From the NCBI GenBank assembly GCA_946533395.1, contig CAMNBU010000012.1, positions 1 to 60,838 of the forward strand: 60,838 nucleotides of DNA. Reading direction: 5' to 3'. The first letter of the stretch is position 1. Each line of letters begins with the position of its first letter. The DNA comes from UBA4292 sp002395865. Lineage in GTDB: Bacteria; Bacillota; Clostridia; Lachnospirales; Lachnospiraceae. Both the position numbers and the translations under genes were made by a program. The notes beneath the pieces are model-generated. The model ran no database searches. It was not told the origin of the DNA and saw nothing but the letters and a program-made list of their open reading frames with translations. Shown here piece after piece: positions 43,100 through 51,957 of this stretch.

Positions 43100-43735
43100 A
43101 TGAAGAAAGCGATTTTAGCGACAAAGGTCGGAATGACCCAGATCTTCGATGAGAAGGGCGTGCTCGTTCCGGTAACTGTTCTGCAGGCAGGACCCTGTGT
43201 AGTAACACAGGTCAAGACAGTCGCAAACGACGGCTACAGTGCAGTACAGGTTGGTTTTGTGGACAAGAGAGAGAAGCTTGTCAACAAGCCTCTTAAGGGC
43301 CATTTTGATAAGGCCGGCGTATCTTACAAGAGATATGTGAGAGAACTTAAGCTTGATAATGCCGAGGAGTATTCCGTTGCTCAGGTGATCGGCGCAGATA
43401 TGTTCGCAGCAGGCGACAAGGTCGATGCGACAGCCATTTCCAAGGGTAAGGGCTATCAGGGCGCGATCAAGAGATGGGGCCTTTCAAGAGGACCTATGGC
43501 TCACGGCTCCAAGTATCACCGTCACGCAGGATCCAACGGTCCCGCAACGACGCCCGGACGTGTTTTCAAGGGAAAGCACATGCCCGGCCATACTGGAAGC
43601 AGAAAGGTAACTATCCAGAACCTCGAGATCGTACGTGTTGACGCACAGGACAATCTCATCCTTGTAAAGGGCGCGGTACCCGGAGCAAAGAAGTGTCTGG
43701 TAACACTCAAGAATACAGTAAAGACTGACAAGTAG
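43100..43735 (+). CDS. rplC: 50S ribosomal protein L3
   Basis: 211 residues from MKKAILATKVGMTQIFDEKG, with the long finger GSKYHRHAGSNGP near the peptidyl-transferase centre. The site is GGAGG 7 bases before the ATG. Confidence 0.98.
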   Translation: MKKAILATKVGMTQIFDEKGVLVPVTVLQAGPCVVTQVKTVANDGYSAVQVGFVDKREKLVNKPLKGHFDKAGVSYKRYVRELKLDNAEEYSVAQVIGADMFAAGDKVDATAISKGKGYQGAIKRWGLSRGPMAHGSKYHRHAGSNGPATTPGRVFKGKHMPGHTGSRKVTIQNLEIVRVDAQDNLILVKGAVPGAKKCLVTLKNTVKTDK

Positions 43736-43759
43736 TTTTTACGGAAGGGAGGCATACAG

Positions 43760-44380
43760 ATGGCTAAAGTATCTGTTTACAATATGGAAGGCGCTGTTGT
43801 GGGCGACATCGAGCTCGATGATCTCATTTTCGGCGTTGAAGTAAATGATCACCTGGTAAAGCAGGCGGTTCAGGCTCATCTCGCAAACAAGAGACAGGGC
43901 ACACAGAAGGCCAAGACCCGTGCAGAGGTATCCGGAGGCGGAAGAAAGCCCTGGAAGCAGAAGGGAACAGGCCACGCAAGACAGGGTTCGACAAGATCTC
44001 CCCAGTGGACAGGCGGCGGTATCGTATTCGCACCGGTTCCCAGGGATTACACTCTGAAGATCAACAAGAAGGAGAAGAGAGCGGCTCTTAAGTCAGCGCT
44101 CACTTCAAGAGTTCTTGAGAACAAGTTCATCGTTCTCGACGAGCTCAAGCTTGCTGAGATTAAGACAAAAAATTTCGTTAAGGTTATGGACAACCTTAAG
44201 CTGAACAAGGCCCTCGTAGTAGTTGAGGAGGACAACAAGAACGCAGTTCTTTCCGCAAGGAACGTAGCTGACGTGAAGACAGCTTATGTAAACACCATCA
44301 ACGTATTCGATATTCTTAAGTATGATACTGTTGTTGCTACAAAGGCAGCAGTTGCAGGAATTGAGGAGGTATATGCGTAA
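43760..44380 (+). CDS. rplD: 50S ribosomal protein L4
   Basis: 206 residues with the tunnel loop GGGRKPWKQKGTGHARQGST. L4 is the autoregulator of the S10 operon in E. coli; whether it acts here is unknown. Its TAA overlaps the next ATG by one base. Confidence 0.98.
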   Translation: MAKVSVYNMEGAVVGDIELDDLIFGVEVNDHLVKQAVQAHLANKRQGTQKAKTRAEVSGGGRKPWKQKGTGHARQGSTRSPQWTGGGIVFAPVPRDYTLKINKKEKRAALKSALTSRVLENKFIVLDELKLAEIKTKNFVKVMDNLKLNKALVVVEEDNKNAVLSARNVADVKTAYVNTINVFDILKYDTVVATKAAVAGIEEVYA

Positions 44381-44679
44381 TGGCTGACATTAGATATTAT
44401 GACGTTATCCTTAAGCCTGTGCTTACGGAGAAGAGCATGAACGAGATGTCCGACAAGAAGTACACCTTCCTCGTACATCCGGATGCAAACAAGACCATGA
44501 TCGCCGACGCTGTAGAGAAGATGTTCGACGGTGTAAAGGTCGCAAGTGTCAACACGATGAACATGGACGGCAAGAAGCGCCGCCGCGGAATGGTCGTTGG
44601 TAAGACAGCCGCTACAAAGAAGGCTATCGTTACCCTGACCGAGGACAGTGCAGATATCGAGATCTTCGAGGGTCTTTAA
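44380..44679 (+). CDS. rplW: 50S ribosomal protein L23
   Basis: 99 residues starting MADIRYYDVILKPVLTEKSM, at the tunnel exit where it contacts signal recognition particle. Coupled to rplD by a one-base overlap. Confidence 0.97.
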   Translation: MADIRYYDVILKPVLTEKSMNEMSDKKYTFLVHPDANKTMIADAVEKMFDGVKVASVNTMNMDGKKRRRGMVVGKTAATKKAIVTLTEDSADIEIFEGL

Positions 44680-44750
44680 TTTGCACAGCTATTCACATTA
44701 AAAGTGAGATAATAAATAAGAGGATCCGAACGGATCGAAAGGAGTAAATA

Positions 44751-45593
44751 ATGGGAATCAAGAAGTATGGCCCATATACACCTTCCAGAAGAAACATGAC
44801 AGGTCTTGATTTCGCAGAGATCACAAAGGACACACCCGAGAAGTCACTCGTCGTTTCTCTCAAGAAGAACGCAGGACGCAACGCTCAGGGTAAGATCACT
44901 GTCAGACATCGCGGTGGTGGAAACAGAAGAAAGTACAGAATAATCGATTTCAAGAGAAATAAGGACGGTATCGCAGCTAAGGTGGTAAGCATCGAGTACG
45001 ATCCCAACAGAACAGCAAACATCGCGCTTGTTGTTTACGAGGACGGTACAAAGGCATACATCCTTGCGCCCGCAGGCATCACCGTTGGTCAGAAGATCAT
45101 GAGCGGTGATCACGCAGAGGCAAGAGTAGGCAACGCACTTCCCCTTGCAAACATCCCGATCGGTACCATGGTACACAACGTTGAGCTCTATCCCGGCGCA
45201 GGCGCACAGCTCGTAAGAAGCGCAGGTGTCGCAGCTCAGCTGATGGCTAAGGAAGGCAAGTACGCGACCCTTCGTCTGCCATCAGGCGAGATGAGAATGA
45301 TACCTCTCGGCTGCAAGGCCACGATCGGTGTTATCGGTAACGGCGAGCACTCACTTATCAACTACGGTAAGGCCGGCCGCAAGAGACATATGGGCATCAG
45401 ACCTACAGTCCGCGGTGCTGTTATGAACCCCAACGATCACCCTCACGGTGGTGGTGAAGGTAAGAACGGTATCGGTCGTCCCGGTCCTTCGACACCCTGG
45501 GGCAAGCCTGCTCTCGGTCTTAAGACCAGAAACAAGAAGAAGGCTTCAAACAAGCTCATCGTCAGAAGACGTGACGGCAAGACAATTAAGTAG
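44751..45593 (+). CDS. rplB: 50S ribosomal protein L2
   Basis: 280 residues with the C-terminal GRPGPSTPWGKPALGLKTRN and the catalytic-site His in MNPNDHPHGGGEG. It follows rplW after a 71-base gap with GAAAGGAG before the ATG. Confidence 0.99.
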   Translation: MGIKKYGPYTPSRRNMTGLDFAEITKDTPEKSLVVSLKKNAGRNAQGKITVRHRGGGNRRKYRIIDFKRNKDGIAAKVVSIEYDPNRTANIALVVYEDGTKAYILAPAGITVGQKIMSGDHAEARVGNALPLANIPIGTMVHNVELYPGAGAQLVRSAGVAAQLMAKEGKYATLRLPSGEMRMIPLGCKATIGVIGNGEHSLINYGKAGRKRHMGIRPTVRGAVMNPNDHPHGGGEGKNGIGRPGPSTPWGKPALGLKTRNKKKASNKLIVRRRDGKTIK

Positions 45594-45605
45594 GAGGATA
45601 AATAA

Positions 45606-45884
45606 ATGGCTCGTTCACTTAAAAAGGGACCGTTTGCGGATGCATACCTCATTAAGAAGGTTGATGCTATGAATGCCAGCGGCGATAAGTCAGTCATCAA
45701 GACCTGGTCTCGCCGTTCCACGATCTTTCCGTCAATGGTCGGACATACATTTGCAGTTCATGACGGCAGAAAGCACATCCCGGTATATGTAACCGAGGAT
45801 ATGGTTGGCCACAAGTTAGGAGAATTCGTTGCTACCAGGACCTTCAGGGGCCACGGCAAGGACGAGAAGAAGACACGTAAATAA
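45606..45884 (+). CDS. rpsS: 30S ribosomal protein S19
   Basis: 92 residues starting MARSLKKGPFADAYLIKKVD, with HDGRKHIPVYVTEDMVGHK. The site AGGAGG starts in the rplB stop region. Confidence 0.98.
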   Translation: MARSLKKGPFADAYLIKKVDAMNASGDKSVIKTWSRRSTIFPSMVGHTFAVHDGRKHIPVYVTEDMVGHKLGEFVATRTFRGHGKDEKKTRK

Positions 45885-45913
45885 TTCAGGATAGTTGAAA
45901 GGAGGAAACATCC

Positions 45914-46306
45914 ATGGCGAAAGGACATAGATCCCAGATCAAGAGAGAGAGAAATGAGCGGACAAACGCTGCAGCTAAGCCGTCTGCAAAGCTTTCCTAC
46001 GCCAGAGTATCCGTACAGAAGGCAGCTTTTGTACTCGATGCTATAAGAGGCAAGGATGTTAAGTCAGCAATCGCTATTCTGACTTACAATCCCAGGTACG
46101 CTTCAAGCATTATTTTAAAGCTTCTTAACTCAGCTATTGCAAACGCTGAGAACAATAACGGTATGAATGCCGACAAACTTTACATTGCACAGTGCTATGC
46201 CAACACAGCACCCACAATGAAGAGGATGCATCCCAGAGCACAGGGCAGAGCTTATCGTATCTTAAAGAGAAACAGCCACATTACAATCGTGCTGGATGAG
46301 AGGTAG
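45914..46306 (+). CDS. rplV: 50S ribosomal protein L22
   Basis: 130 residues with the tunnel hairpin APTMKRMHPRAQGRAYRILK, where macrolide resistance changes map. It is followed by rpsC in standard order. Confidence 0.98.
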   Translation: MAKGHRSQIKRERNERTNAAAKPSAKLSYARVSVQKAAFVLDAIRGKDVKSAIAILTYNPRYASSIILKLLNSAIANAENNNGMNADKLYIAQCYANTAPTMKRMHPRAQGRAYRILKRNSHITIVLDER

Positions 46307-46315
46307 GAGGAATAT

Positions 46316-46963
46316 ATGGGACAGAAAGTTAATCCTCATGGCTTAAGAGTCGGAATAATCAAAGACTGGGAATCCAGATGGTATGCTGATGCGAAGTTCG
46401 CTGACAATCTTGTGGAGGATAACAAGATCAGAAAGTTCCTTAAGAAGGAGCTGTTCTCTTCAGGCGTTTCAAAGATCGAGATCGAGAGAAAGGCTGACAA
46501 GGTAAAGGTCATTATCCATACAGCAAAGCCCGGTATCGTTATCGGTAAGGGCGGCGCAGACATCGAGGTTCTCAAGAACAAGGTAGCAAAGCTTACCGGC
46601 AAGGTAGTTTCCATCGACATCAGGGAGATTAAGAGACCTGATAAGGAGGCACAGCTTGTTGCAGAGAACATCGCAGCACAGCTCGAGAACAGAGTATCTT
46701 TCCGTCGTGCCATGAAGTCTTGCATGGGCCGTGCCATGAAGGCAGGCGCACTCGGTATCAAGACCATGAGCTCAGGCCGTCTCGGCGGTGCCGATATGGC
46801 GCGTACAGAGTCTTACAGCGAGGGTACCATTCCGCTTCAGACACTCCGCGGAGATATCGATTACGGCTTCGCAGAGGCTGACACAACCTACGGTAAGGTC
46901 GGCGTTAAGGTTTGGATCTACAAGGGCGAAGTTCTCCCGGCTAAGAAAGAAGGAGGGAAATAG
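46316..46963 (+). CDS. rpsC: 30S ribosomal protein S3
   Basis: 215 residues with a KH domain (IVIGKGGADIEVLKNKVAKL). It helps unwind mRNA at the entry site. It follows rplV in the usual order. Confidence 0.98.
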   Translation: MGQKVNPHGLRVGIIKDWESRWYADAKFADNLVEDNKIRKFLKKELFSSGVSKIEIERKADKVKVIIHTAKPGIVIGKGGADIEVLKNKVAKLTGKVVSIDIREIKRPDKEAQLVAENIAAQLENRVSFRRAMKSCMGRAMKAGALGIKTMSSGRLGGADMARTESYSEGTIPLQTLRGDIDYGFAEADTTYGKVGVKVWIYKGEVLPAKKEGGK

Positions 46964-46965
46964 TC

Positions 46966-47403
46966 ATGTTAATGCCTAAGAGAGTTAAGCACCGCAAGCA
47001 GTTCCGCGGCCGCATGACCGGTAAGTGCTTAAGAGGAAATACAATAACAAACGGCGAGTATGGTCTTGTATCACTCGAGCCGTGCTGGATCACTTCCAGA
47101 CAGATAGAGGCAGCCAGAGTTGCCATGACACGTTACATCAAGCGTGGCGGTAAGGTTTGGATCAAGATTTTCCCTGACAAGCCCGTTACCGCAAAGCCTG
47201 CCGAGACCCGAATGGGTTCAGGAAAGGGCGCTGTTGATTACTGGGTAGCAGTAGTTAAGCCCGGCAGGGTAATGTTCGAGATCGCCGGCGTTTCAGAGGA
47301 GATCGCTAAGGAGGCTCTGCGTCTGGCTATGCACAAGCTCCCCGTAAGGTGCAAGATTGCTTCCCGTGCGGATTTGGAAGGCGGTGATAACAGTGAAGAA
47401 TAA
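46966..47403 (+). CDS. rplP: 50S ribosomal protein L16
   Basis: 145 residues with MPKRVKHRKQFRGRM and GSGKGAVDYWVAVVKPG. It starts 2 bases after rpsC, and its end overlaps the rpmC start by 11 bases. Confidence 0.98.
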   Translation: MLMPKRVKHRKQFRGRMTGKCLRGNTITNGEYGLVSLEPCWITSRQIEAARVAMTRYIKRGGKVWIKIFPDKPVTAKPAETRMGSGKGAVDYWVAVVKPGRVMFEIAGVSEEIAKEALRLAMHKLPVRCKIASRADLEGGDNSEE

Positions 47404-47593
47404 GTATACAGAAGAGTTAACGGCAAAATCTGTTGCTGAACTCAATGAGGAGCTCGTTTCCGCAAAGAAGGAGCTGTTCAACTTAAGATTTCAGCATGCA
47501 ACCAACCAGCTTGATAACACGAGCAGGATAAAGGATGTCCGCAGGAACATCGCAAGGATCCAGACTGTTATCACACAGAAGGCAAAGGCTTAA
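47393..47593 (+). CDS. rpmC: 50S ribosomal protein L29
   Basis: 66 residues. The GTG at 47393 is chosen because it gives the family N-terminus (MKNKYTEELTAKSVAELNEE) and overlaps rplP; the frame is open from 47357. It ends in RIKDVRRNIARIQTVI, the usual helix. Confidence 0.95.
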   Translation: MKNKYTEELTAKSVAELNEELVSAKKELFNLRFQHATNQLDNTSRIKDVRRNIARIQTVITQKAKA

Positions 47594-47617
47594 TCCGTAG
47601 GAAGGAGGAATTGTTTC

Positions 47618-47872
47618 GTGGAAAGAAATCTCAGAAAGACACGTACCGGCAAGGTAATAAGCGACAAGATGGACAAGACCATCGTAGTTGCAGTCCAGGA
47701 TAATGTAAAGCATCCTCTTTACGGAAAGATCGTTAAGAGAACATACAAGCTCAAGGCTCATGATGAGGAGAATGCTTGCGGTATCGGCGATACAGTTAGG
47801 GTAATGGAGACAAGACCGCTCTCTAAGGATAAGAGATGGAGACTTGTCGAGATTATCGAGAAGGCAAGGTAG
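47618..47872 (+). CDS. rpsQ: 30S ribosomal protein S17
   Basis: 84 residues with the OB fold (RTGKVISDKMDKTIVVAVQD). It begins GTG or an equivalent start at 47618 after AGGAGG, with a 10-base spacing. Confidence 0.97.
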   Translation: MERNLRKTRTGKVISDKMDKTIVVAVQDNVKHPLYGKIVKRTYKLKAHDEENACGIGDTVRVMETRPLSKDKRWRLVEIIEKAR

Positions 47873-47909
47873 TTTATTCAGTTAGTGATTACTGAAAGGA
47901 GTAATTAAG

Positions 47910-48278
47910 ATGATTCAGCAGGAAACAAGACTGAAGGTTGCCGACAATACAGGTGCCAAGGAGCTTCTTTGCATTCGTGTAATGGGCGGTTCAACCAGAA
48001 GATATGCTAATATCGGTGATATCATCGTTGCTTCTGTTAAGGATGCAACACCCGGCGGCGTTGTGAAGAAGGGCGATGTCGTTAAGGCAGTAGTAGTTCG
48101 CACCGTTAAGGGCGCCCGCCGCAAGGACGGATCCTACATCCGTTTCGATGAGAACGCGGCCGTTATCATCAAGGATGATAAGACACCCAGAGGAACTCGT
48201 ATTTTTGGACCGGTTGCCAGAGAGCTCAGAGAGAAGCAGTTCATGAAGATCGTTTCTCTTGCACCGGAAGTACTGTAG
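47910..48278 (+). CDS. rplN: 50S ribosomal protein L14
   Basis: 122 residues starting MIQQETRLKVADNTGAKELL, with RGTRIFGPVARELREKQFMK. It begins the spc part of the cluster (L14-L24-L5). Confidence 0.98.
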   Translation: MIQQETRLKVADNTGAKELLCIRVMGGSTRRYANIGDIIVASVKDATPGGVVKKGDVVKAVVVRTVKGARRKDGSYIRFDENAAVIIKDDKTPRGTRIFGPVARELREKQFMKIVSLAPEVL

Positions 48279-48289
48279 GAGGCGGCGAT

Positions 48290-48619
48290 ATGGCAATGAA
48301 GATTAAGGTAGGTGATACCGTCAGGGTTATCGCCGGTAAGGATAAGGACAGAGAAGGCAAGGTTCTTGAGGTTTCCGGATCCAAAGTCAAGGTAGAGGGC
48401 GTTGCTGTAGTGTCTAAGCACACCAAGCCCGGTGCCGGCAATCCTCAGGGCGGCATCATCACAAAGGAGAGCTTCATTGATGCTTCCAATGTTATGTATC
48501 TTGCAAAGGGCGAGGCTGTAAGAGTCGGCTTCAAGGTAGACGCTGACGGAACAAAGAGCCGTATCAACAAGAAGACCGGCGAGGTCATCGACGTTGTAAA
48601 GAAGCCCAAAAAGAACTAA
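48290..48619 (+). CDS. rplX: 50S ribosomal protein L24
   Basis: 109 residues with a KOW motif (KIKVGDTVRVIAGKDKDREG). It is 11 bases after rplN. Confidence 0.97.
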   Translation: MAMKIKVGDTVRVIAGKDKDREGKVLEVSGSKVKVEGVAVVSKHTKPGAGNPQGGIITKESFIDASNVMYLAKGEAVRVGFKVDADGTKSRINKKTGEVIDVVKKPKKN

Positions 48620-48645
48620 TCGATTAGTGAAAGGAGGTTCGTAGC

Positions 48646-49188
48646 GTGAGCAGCAGATTAAAGGAGTTTTACGCAAGCGAGGTCGTACCTGCTATGGTTA
48701 AGAAGTTCGGATACAAGAACATCATGGAGGTTCCGAAGTTAGACAAGATAGTTGTCAATCGTGGCGTAGGTGAGGCTAAAGAGAATGCTAAGGTCTTAGA
48801 GACCGCTATTAAAGAGCTGGAGACCATCACAGGTCAGAAGGCAGTTGCAACAAAGGCTAAGAAGTCTGTAGCAAACTTCAAGATCAGAGAGGGAATGGCT
48901 ATAGGATGTAAGGTTACCCTCAGAGGCGATCGTATGTATGAGTTCATGGATCGTCTCATCAACCTGTCACTTCCCCGTGTCCGCGACTTCAGAGGCGTCA
49001 GCGCAAATGCGTTCGACGGCAGAGGTAACTACGCGCTTGGTATCAAGGAGCAGCTTATCTTCCCTGAGATCGAGTTCGACAAGGTGGACAAGACAAGAGG
49101 TATGGACATTATTTTCGTAACGACGGCGAAGACAGACGAGGAGGCAAGAGAGCTTCTCAGACTGTTCAACATGCCGTTCCAGAAATAA
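48646..49188 (+). CDS. rplE: 50S ribosomal protein L5
   Basis: 180 residues with GYKNIMEVPKLDKIVVNRGV and LPRVRDFRGVSANAFDGRGN. It binds 5S rRNA. The start is GTG, preceded by AAAGGAGG. Confidence 0.98.
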   Translation: MSSRLKEFYASEVVPAMVKKFGYKNIMEVPKLDKIVVNRGVGEAKENAKVLETAIKELETITGQKAVATKAKKSVANFKIREGMAIGCKVTLRGDRMYEFMDRLINLSLPRVRDFRGVSANAFDGRGNYALGIKEQLIFPEIEFDKVDKTRGMDIIFVTTAKTDEEARELLRLFNMPFQK

Positions 49189-49201
49189 TCAGGAGGGTAT
49201 T

Positions 49202-49387
49202 ATGGCAAAGACTTCGATGAAGATCAAGCAGCAGAGGACACAGAAATTCTCCACAAGAGAGTACAACCGCTGCAGAATTTGCGGCCGTCCCCATGCTTAT
49301 TTAAGAAAGTACGGAATATGCAGAATCTGTTTCCGTGAACTGGCATACAAGGGAGAGATCCCCGGTGTCAAGAAGGCCAGCTGGTAA
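49202..49387 (+). CDS. rpsZ: 30S ribosomal protein S14, zinc type
   Basis: 61 residues with CRICGRPHAYLRKYGICRIC, the zinc-binding Cys pairs of the short S14 form. The long form with no zinc was not seen in the window. Confidence 0.97.
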   Translation: MAKTSMKIKQQRTQKFSTREYNRCRICGRPHAYLRKYGICRICFRELAYKGEIPGVKKASW

Positions 49388-49409
49388 ATAAGGGAAGGAG
49401 GACAATACA

Positions 49410-49811
49410 ATGGGAATCAGTGATCCTATAGCAGATATGCTCACCAGAATCCGCAATGCGAATACTGCGAAGCATGATACAGTAGATGTACCGTCATCCA
49501 AGATGAAGCTTGCAATTGCCGACATCCTTGTAAATGAGGGCTACATCGCTAAGTACGATCTTGTAGACAACGGCAACTTCAAGGATATCCACATCACACT
49601 CAAGTACGGTGCAGACAAGAACGAAAAGGTTATTTCCGGTATCAAGAGAATCTCCAAGCCCGGCCTTCGCGCATATGTAGGCTGTGAGGACCTTCCTAAG
49701 GTTCTCGGAGGACTCGGTATCGCGATCGTTTCAACGAACCAGGGCGTTATGACGGACAAGGAAGCGCGCAAGAGAAATATCGGCGGAGAGGTTCTGGCAT
49801 TCGTTTGGTAA
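49410..49811 (+). CDS. rpsH: 30S ribosomal protein S8
   Basis: 133 residues with SDPIADMLTRIRNANTAKHD and GEVLAFVW. S8 is the repressor of the spc operon in E. coli; no such binding site can be shown here. Confidence 0.98.
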   Translation: MGISDPIADMLTRIRNANTAKHDTVDVPSSKMKLAIADILVNEGYIAKYDLVDNGNFKDIHITLKYGADKNEKVISGIKRISKPGLRAYVGCEDLPKVLGGLGIAIVSTNQGVMTDKEARKRNIGGEVLAFVW

Positions 49812-49840
49812 TGACCACACAATATTAGGAGGAATGGCAA

Positions 49841-50383
49841 ATGTCACGAATTGGTAGATTGCCCATCGCTGTACCCGCAGGTGTAACTGTGGATATCGCA
49901 GAAAATAATAAGGTGACTGTAAAGGGTCCCAAGGGAACTCTTGAGAGAGTGCTTCCGGCAGAGATGGATATCAAGCTCGAGGGCGCTGTTATCACAGTTT
50001 CAAGACCCAATGATCTTAAGAGAATGAAGTCCCTCCACGGACTTACAAGAACACTCATAAACAACATGGTAGTTGGTGTCACTTCAGGCTTCGAGAAGAA
50101 GCTTGAGGTAAACGGTGTCGGCTACAGGGCTGCAAAGCAGGGAAAGAAGCTCACGCTCTCTCTCGGCTACTCACATCCTGTAGAGATGACCGATCCTGAG
50201 GGTATCGAGACTGTTCTCGAGGGCCAGAACATTATCTATGTAAGAGGCATAGATAAGGAGAAGGTCGGACAGTACGCTGCCGAGATCAGGACAAAGAGGA
50301 TGCCTGAGCCGTACAAGGGCAAGGGTATCAAGTACGCTGATGAGACCATCAGACGTAAGGCCGGTAAGACGGGTAAGAAATAA
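49841..50383 (+). CDS. rplF: 50S ribosomal protein L6
   Basis: 180 residues starting MSRIGRLPIAVPAGVTVDIA, with the C-terminal PEPYKGKGIKYADETIRRK. It follows S8 in standard spc order. Confidence 0.98.
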   Translation: MSRIGRLPIAVPAGVTVDIAENNKVTVKGPKGTLERVLPAEMDIKLEGAVITVSRPNDLKRMKSLHGLTRTLINNMVVGVTSGFEKKLEVNGVGYRAAKQGKKLTLSLGYSHPVEMTDPEGIETVLEGQNIIYVRGIDKEKVGQYAAEIRTKRMPEPYKGKGIKYADETIRRKAGKTGKK

Positions 50384-50401
50384 GGAGAGGAGACATAAGA
50401 C

Positions 50402-50770
50402 ATGGTTAACAAGGAATCACGTAGTGAAATACGTCAGGAAAAACACAGAAGAACCCGCCGTCATATTGTCGGAACAGCAACCAGACCTCGCCTTGCCGTA
50501 TTCAGGAGCAACGAGCACATCTATGCTCAGATCATCGATGATACAGAGGGTAAGACATTACTTTCAGCTTCTACTCTTACCAAGGACGCTAAGGCTGACC
50601 TGGAGAAGACAAATGATGTTGCAGCAGCAGCTTATGTAGGCAAGGTCATCGGCAAGAAGGCCGTTGAGGCAGGCATCAAGGAAGTAGTATTCGACAGAGG
50701 CGGTTTTATCTATCAGGGTAAGATCAAGGCACTTGCAGACGCAGCTCGTGAAGCTGGTCTGGAATTCTAG
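50402..50770 (+). CDS. rplR: 50S ribosomal protein L18
   Basis: 122 residues with GTATRPRLAVFRSNEHIYAQ. It binds 5S rRNA. The C-terminus is DAAREAGLEF. Confidence 0.98.
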   Translation: MVNKESRSEIRQEKHRRTRRHIVGTATRPRLAVFRSNEHIYAQIIDDTEGKTLLSASTLTKDAKADLEKTNDVAAAAYVGKVIGKKAVEAGIKEVVFDRGGFIYQGKIKALADAAREAGLEF

Positions 50771-50784
50771 TCAGGAGGAGTAGC

Positions 50785-51294
50785 ATGAAACGTACAATCA
50801 TCGATCCCAGCACTCTTGAGCTTGAGGATAAGGTATTCGCCATTAAGAGAGTATCCAAGACTGTTAAGGGCGGACGTACAATGAGATTTACTGCCCTCGT
50901 TATCGTGGGTGATAAGAACGGTCATGTTGGCGCCGGACTTGGCAAGGCAACCGAAATTCCCGAGGCTATCCGCAAGGGAAAGGAGGCTGCTATGAAGAGC
51001 CTCATCGAGATCCCGCTTGACGAGAACGCATCGATCCCTCACGGCTATACAGGAAAGTTCGGCAGCGCTTCAGTTCTTCTGAAGAGAGCTCCCGGCGGTA
51101 CAGGTATCATCGCAGGCGGCGCAGCACGTGTAGTGCTTGAGCTTGCAGGCGTTCAGAACATCCGTACAAAGTCCCTCGGTTCAAACAATAAGCAGAATGT
51201 CGTTTACGCGACACTCAACGGCCTGCAGCAGCTCAGAACACCTGAGCAGGTTGCAAAGCTTCGCGGCAAGTCTGTCAGCGAGATCTTCGCATAA
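50785..51294 (+). CDS. rpsE: 30S ribosomal protein S5
   Basis: 169 residues with the fidelity region ALVIVGDKNGHVGAGLGKAT and the RNA-binding GGTGIIAGGAARVVLELAGV. It follows rplR after 14 bases. Confidence 0.98.
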   Translation: MKRTIIDPSTLELEDKVFAIKRVSKTVKGGRTMRFTALVIVGDKNGHVGAGLGKATEIPEAIRKGKEAAMKSLIEIPLDENASIPHGYTGKFGSASVLLKRAPGGTGIIAGGAARVVLELAGVQNIRTKSLGSNNKQNVVYATLNGLQQLRTPEQVAKLRGKSVSEIFA

Positions 51295-51306
51295 GGAGGT
51301 ATTATA

Positions 51307-51489
51307 ATGGCTGAGAAATTAAAGGTTACATTAGTAAAGTCTCCTATCGGCGCAGTTCCGAAGAACAAGGCTACTGTAGAGGCTCTGGGTCTTCGCAAGC
51401 TCCACAAGACAGTAGAGCTTCCGGACAATGCGGCAGTAAGAGGAATGATCGCCAAGGTTAGACATTTGGTAGAGGTTGAGGAAGTATAA
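51307..51489 (+). CDS. rpmD: 50S ribosomal protein L30
   Basis: 60 residues from MAEKLKVTLVKSPIGAVPKN. It starts 12 bases after rpsE with AGGAGG before the ATG. Confidence 0.97.
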   Translation: MAEKLKVTLVKSPIGAVPKNKATVEALGLRKLHKTVELPDNAAVRGMIAKVRHLVEVEEV

Positions 51490-51513
51490 TCATTTGAACC
51501 AGGAGGTGCAGTC

Positions 51514-51957
51514 ATGGATTTATCTAATTTGACTCCCGCAGCAGGCTCTGTTTCCAGCAACAATTTCCGCAGAGGACGCGGTCACGGTTCAGGAAACGGC
51601 AAGACAGCCGGCAAGGGACACAAGGGACAGAAGGCACGTTCAGGCGGCAGCGTTAGACCGGGATTTGAAGGCGGTCAGATGCCCCTTTACAGACGTCTTC
51701 CCAAGAGAGGCTTTAACAATATCAATACAAAGGACATCGAGACTGTCAACGTCAGCCAGCTCGAGGTATTCGAGGATGGCGCTGAGGTCACTGTTATCAC
51801 TCTCATCGAGCAGGGTATCATCAGAAACCCCAAGGATGGAGTAAAGATACTTGGAAACGGAGAATTAACCAAGAAGCTTACGGTCAAGGTAAACGCTTAC
51901 AGTGAGTCTGCGAAGTCGAAGATCGAAGCTGCAGGTGGAAGCGCAGAGGTGATCTAA
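51514..51957 (+). CDS. rplO: 50S ribosomal protein L15
   Basis: 147 residues with GRGHGSGNGKTAGKGHKGQK. Its stop overlaps the secY start (TAATG) by one base. Confidence 0.98.
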   Translation: MDLSNLTPAAGSVSSNNFRRGRGHGSGNGKTAGKGHKGQKARSGGSVRPGFEGGQMPLYRRLPKRGFNNINTKDIETVNVSQLEVFEDGAEVTVITLIEQGIIRNPKDGVKILGNGELTKKLTVKVNAYSESAKSKIEAAGGSAEVI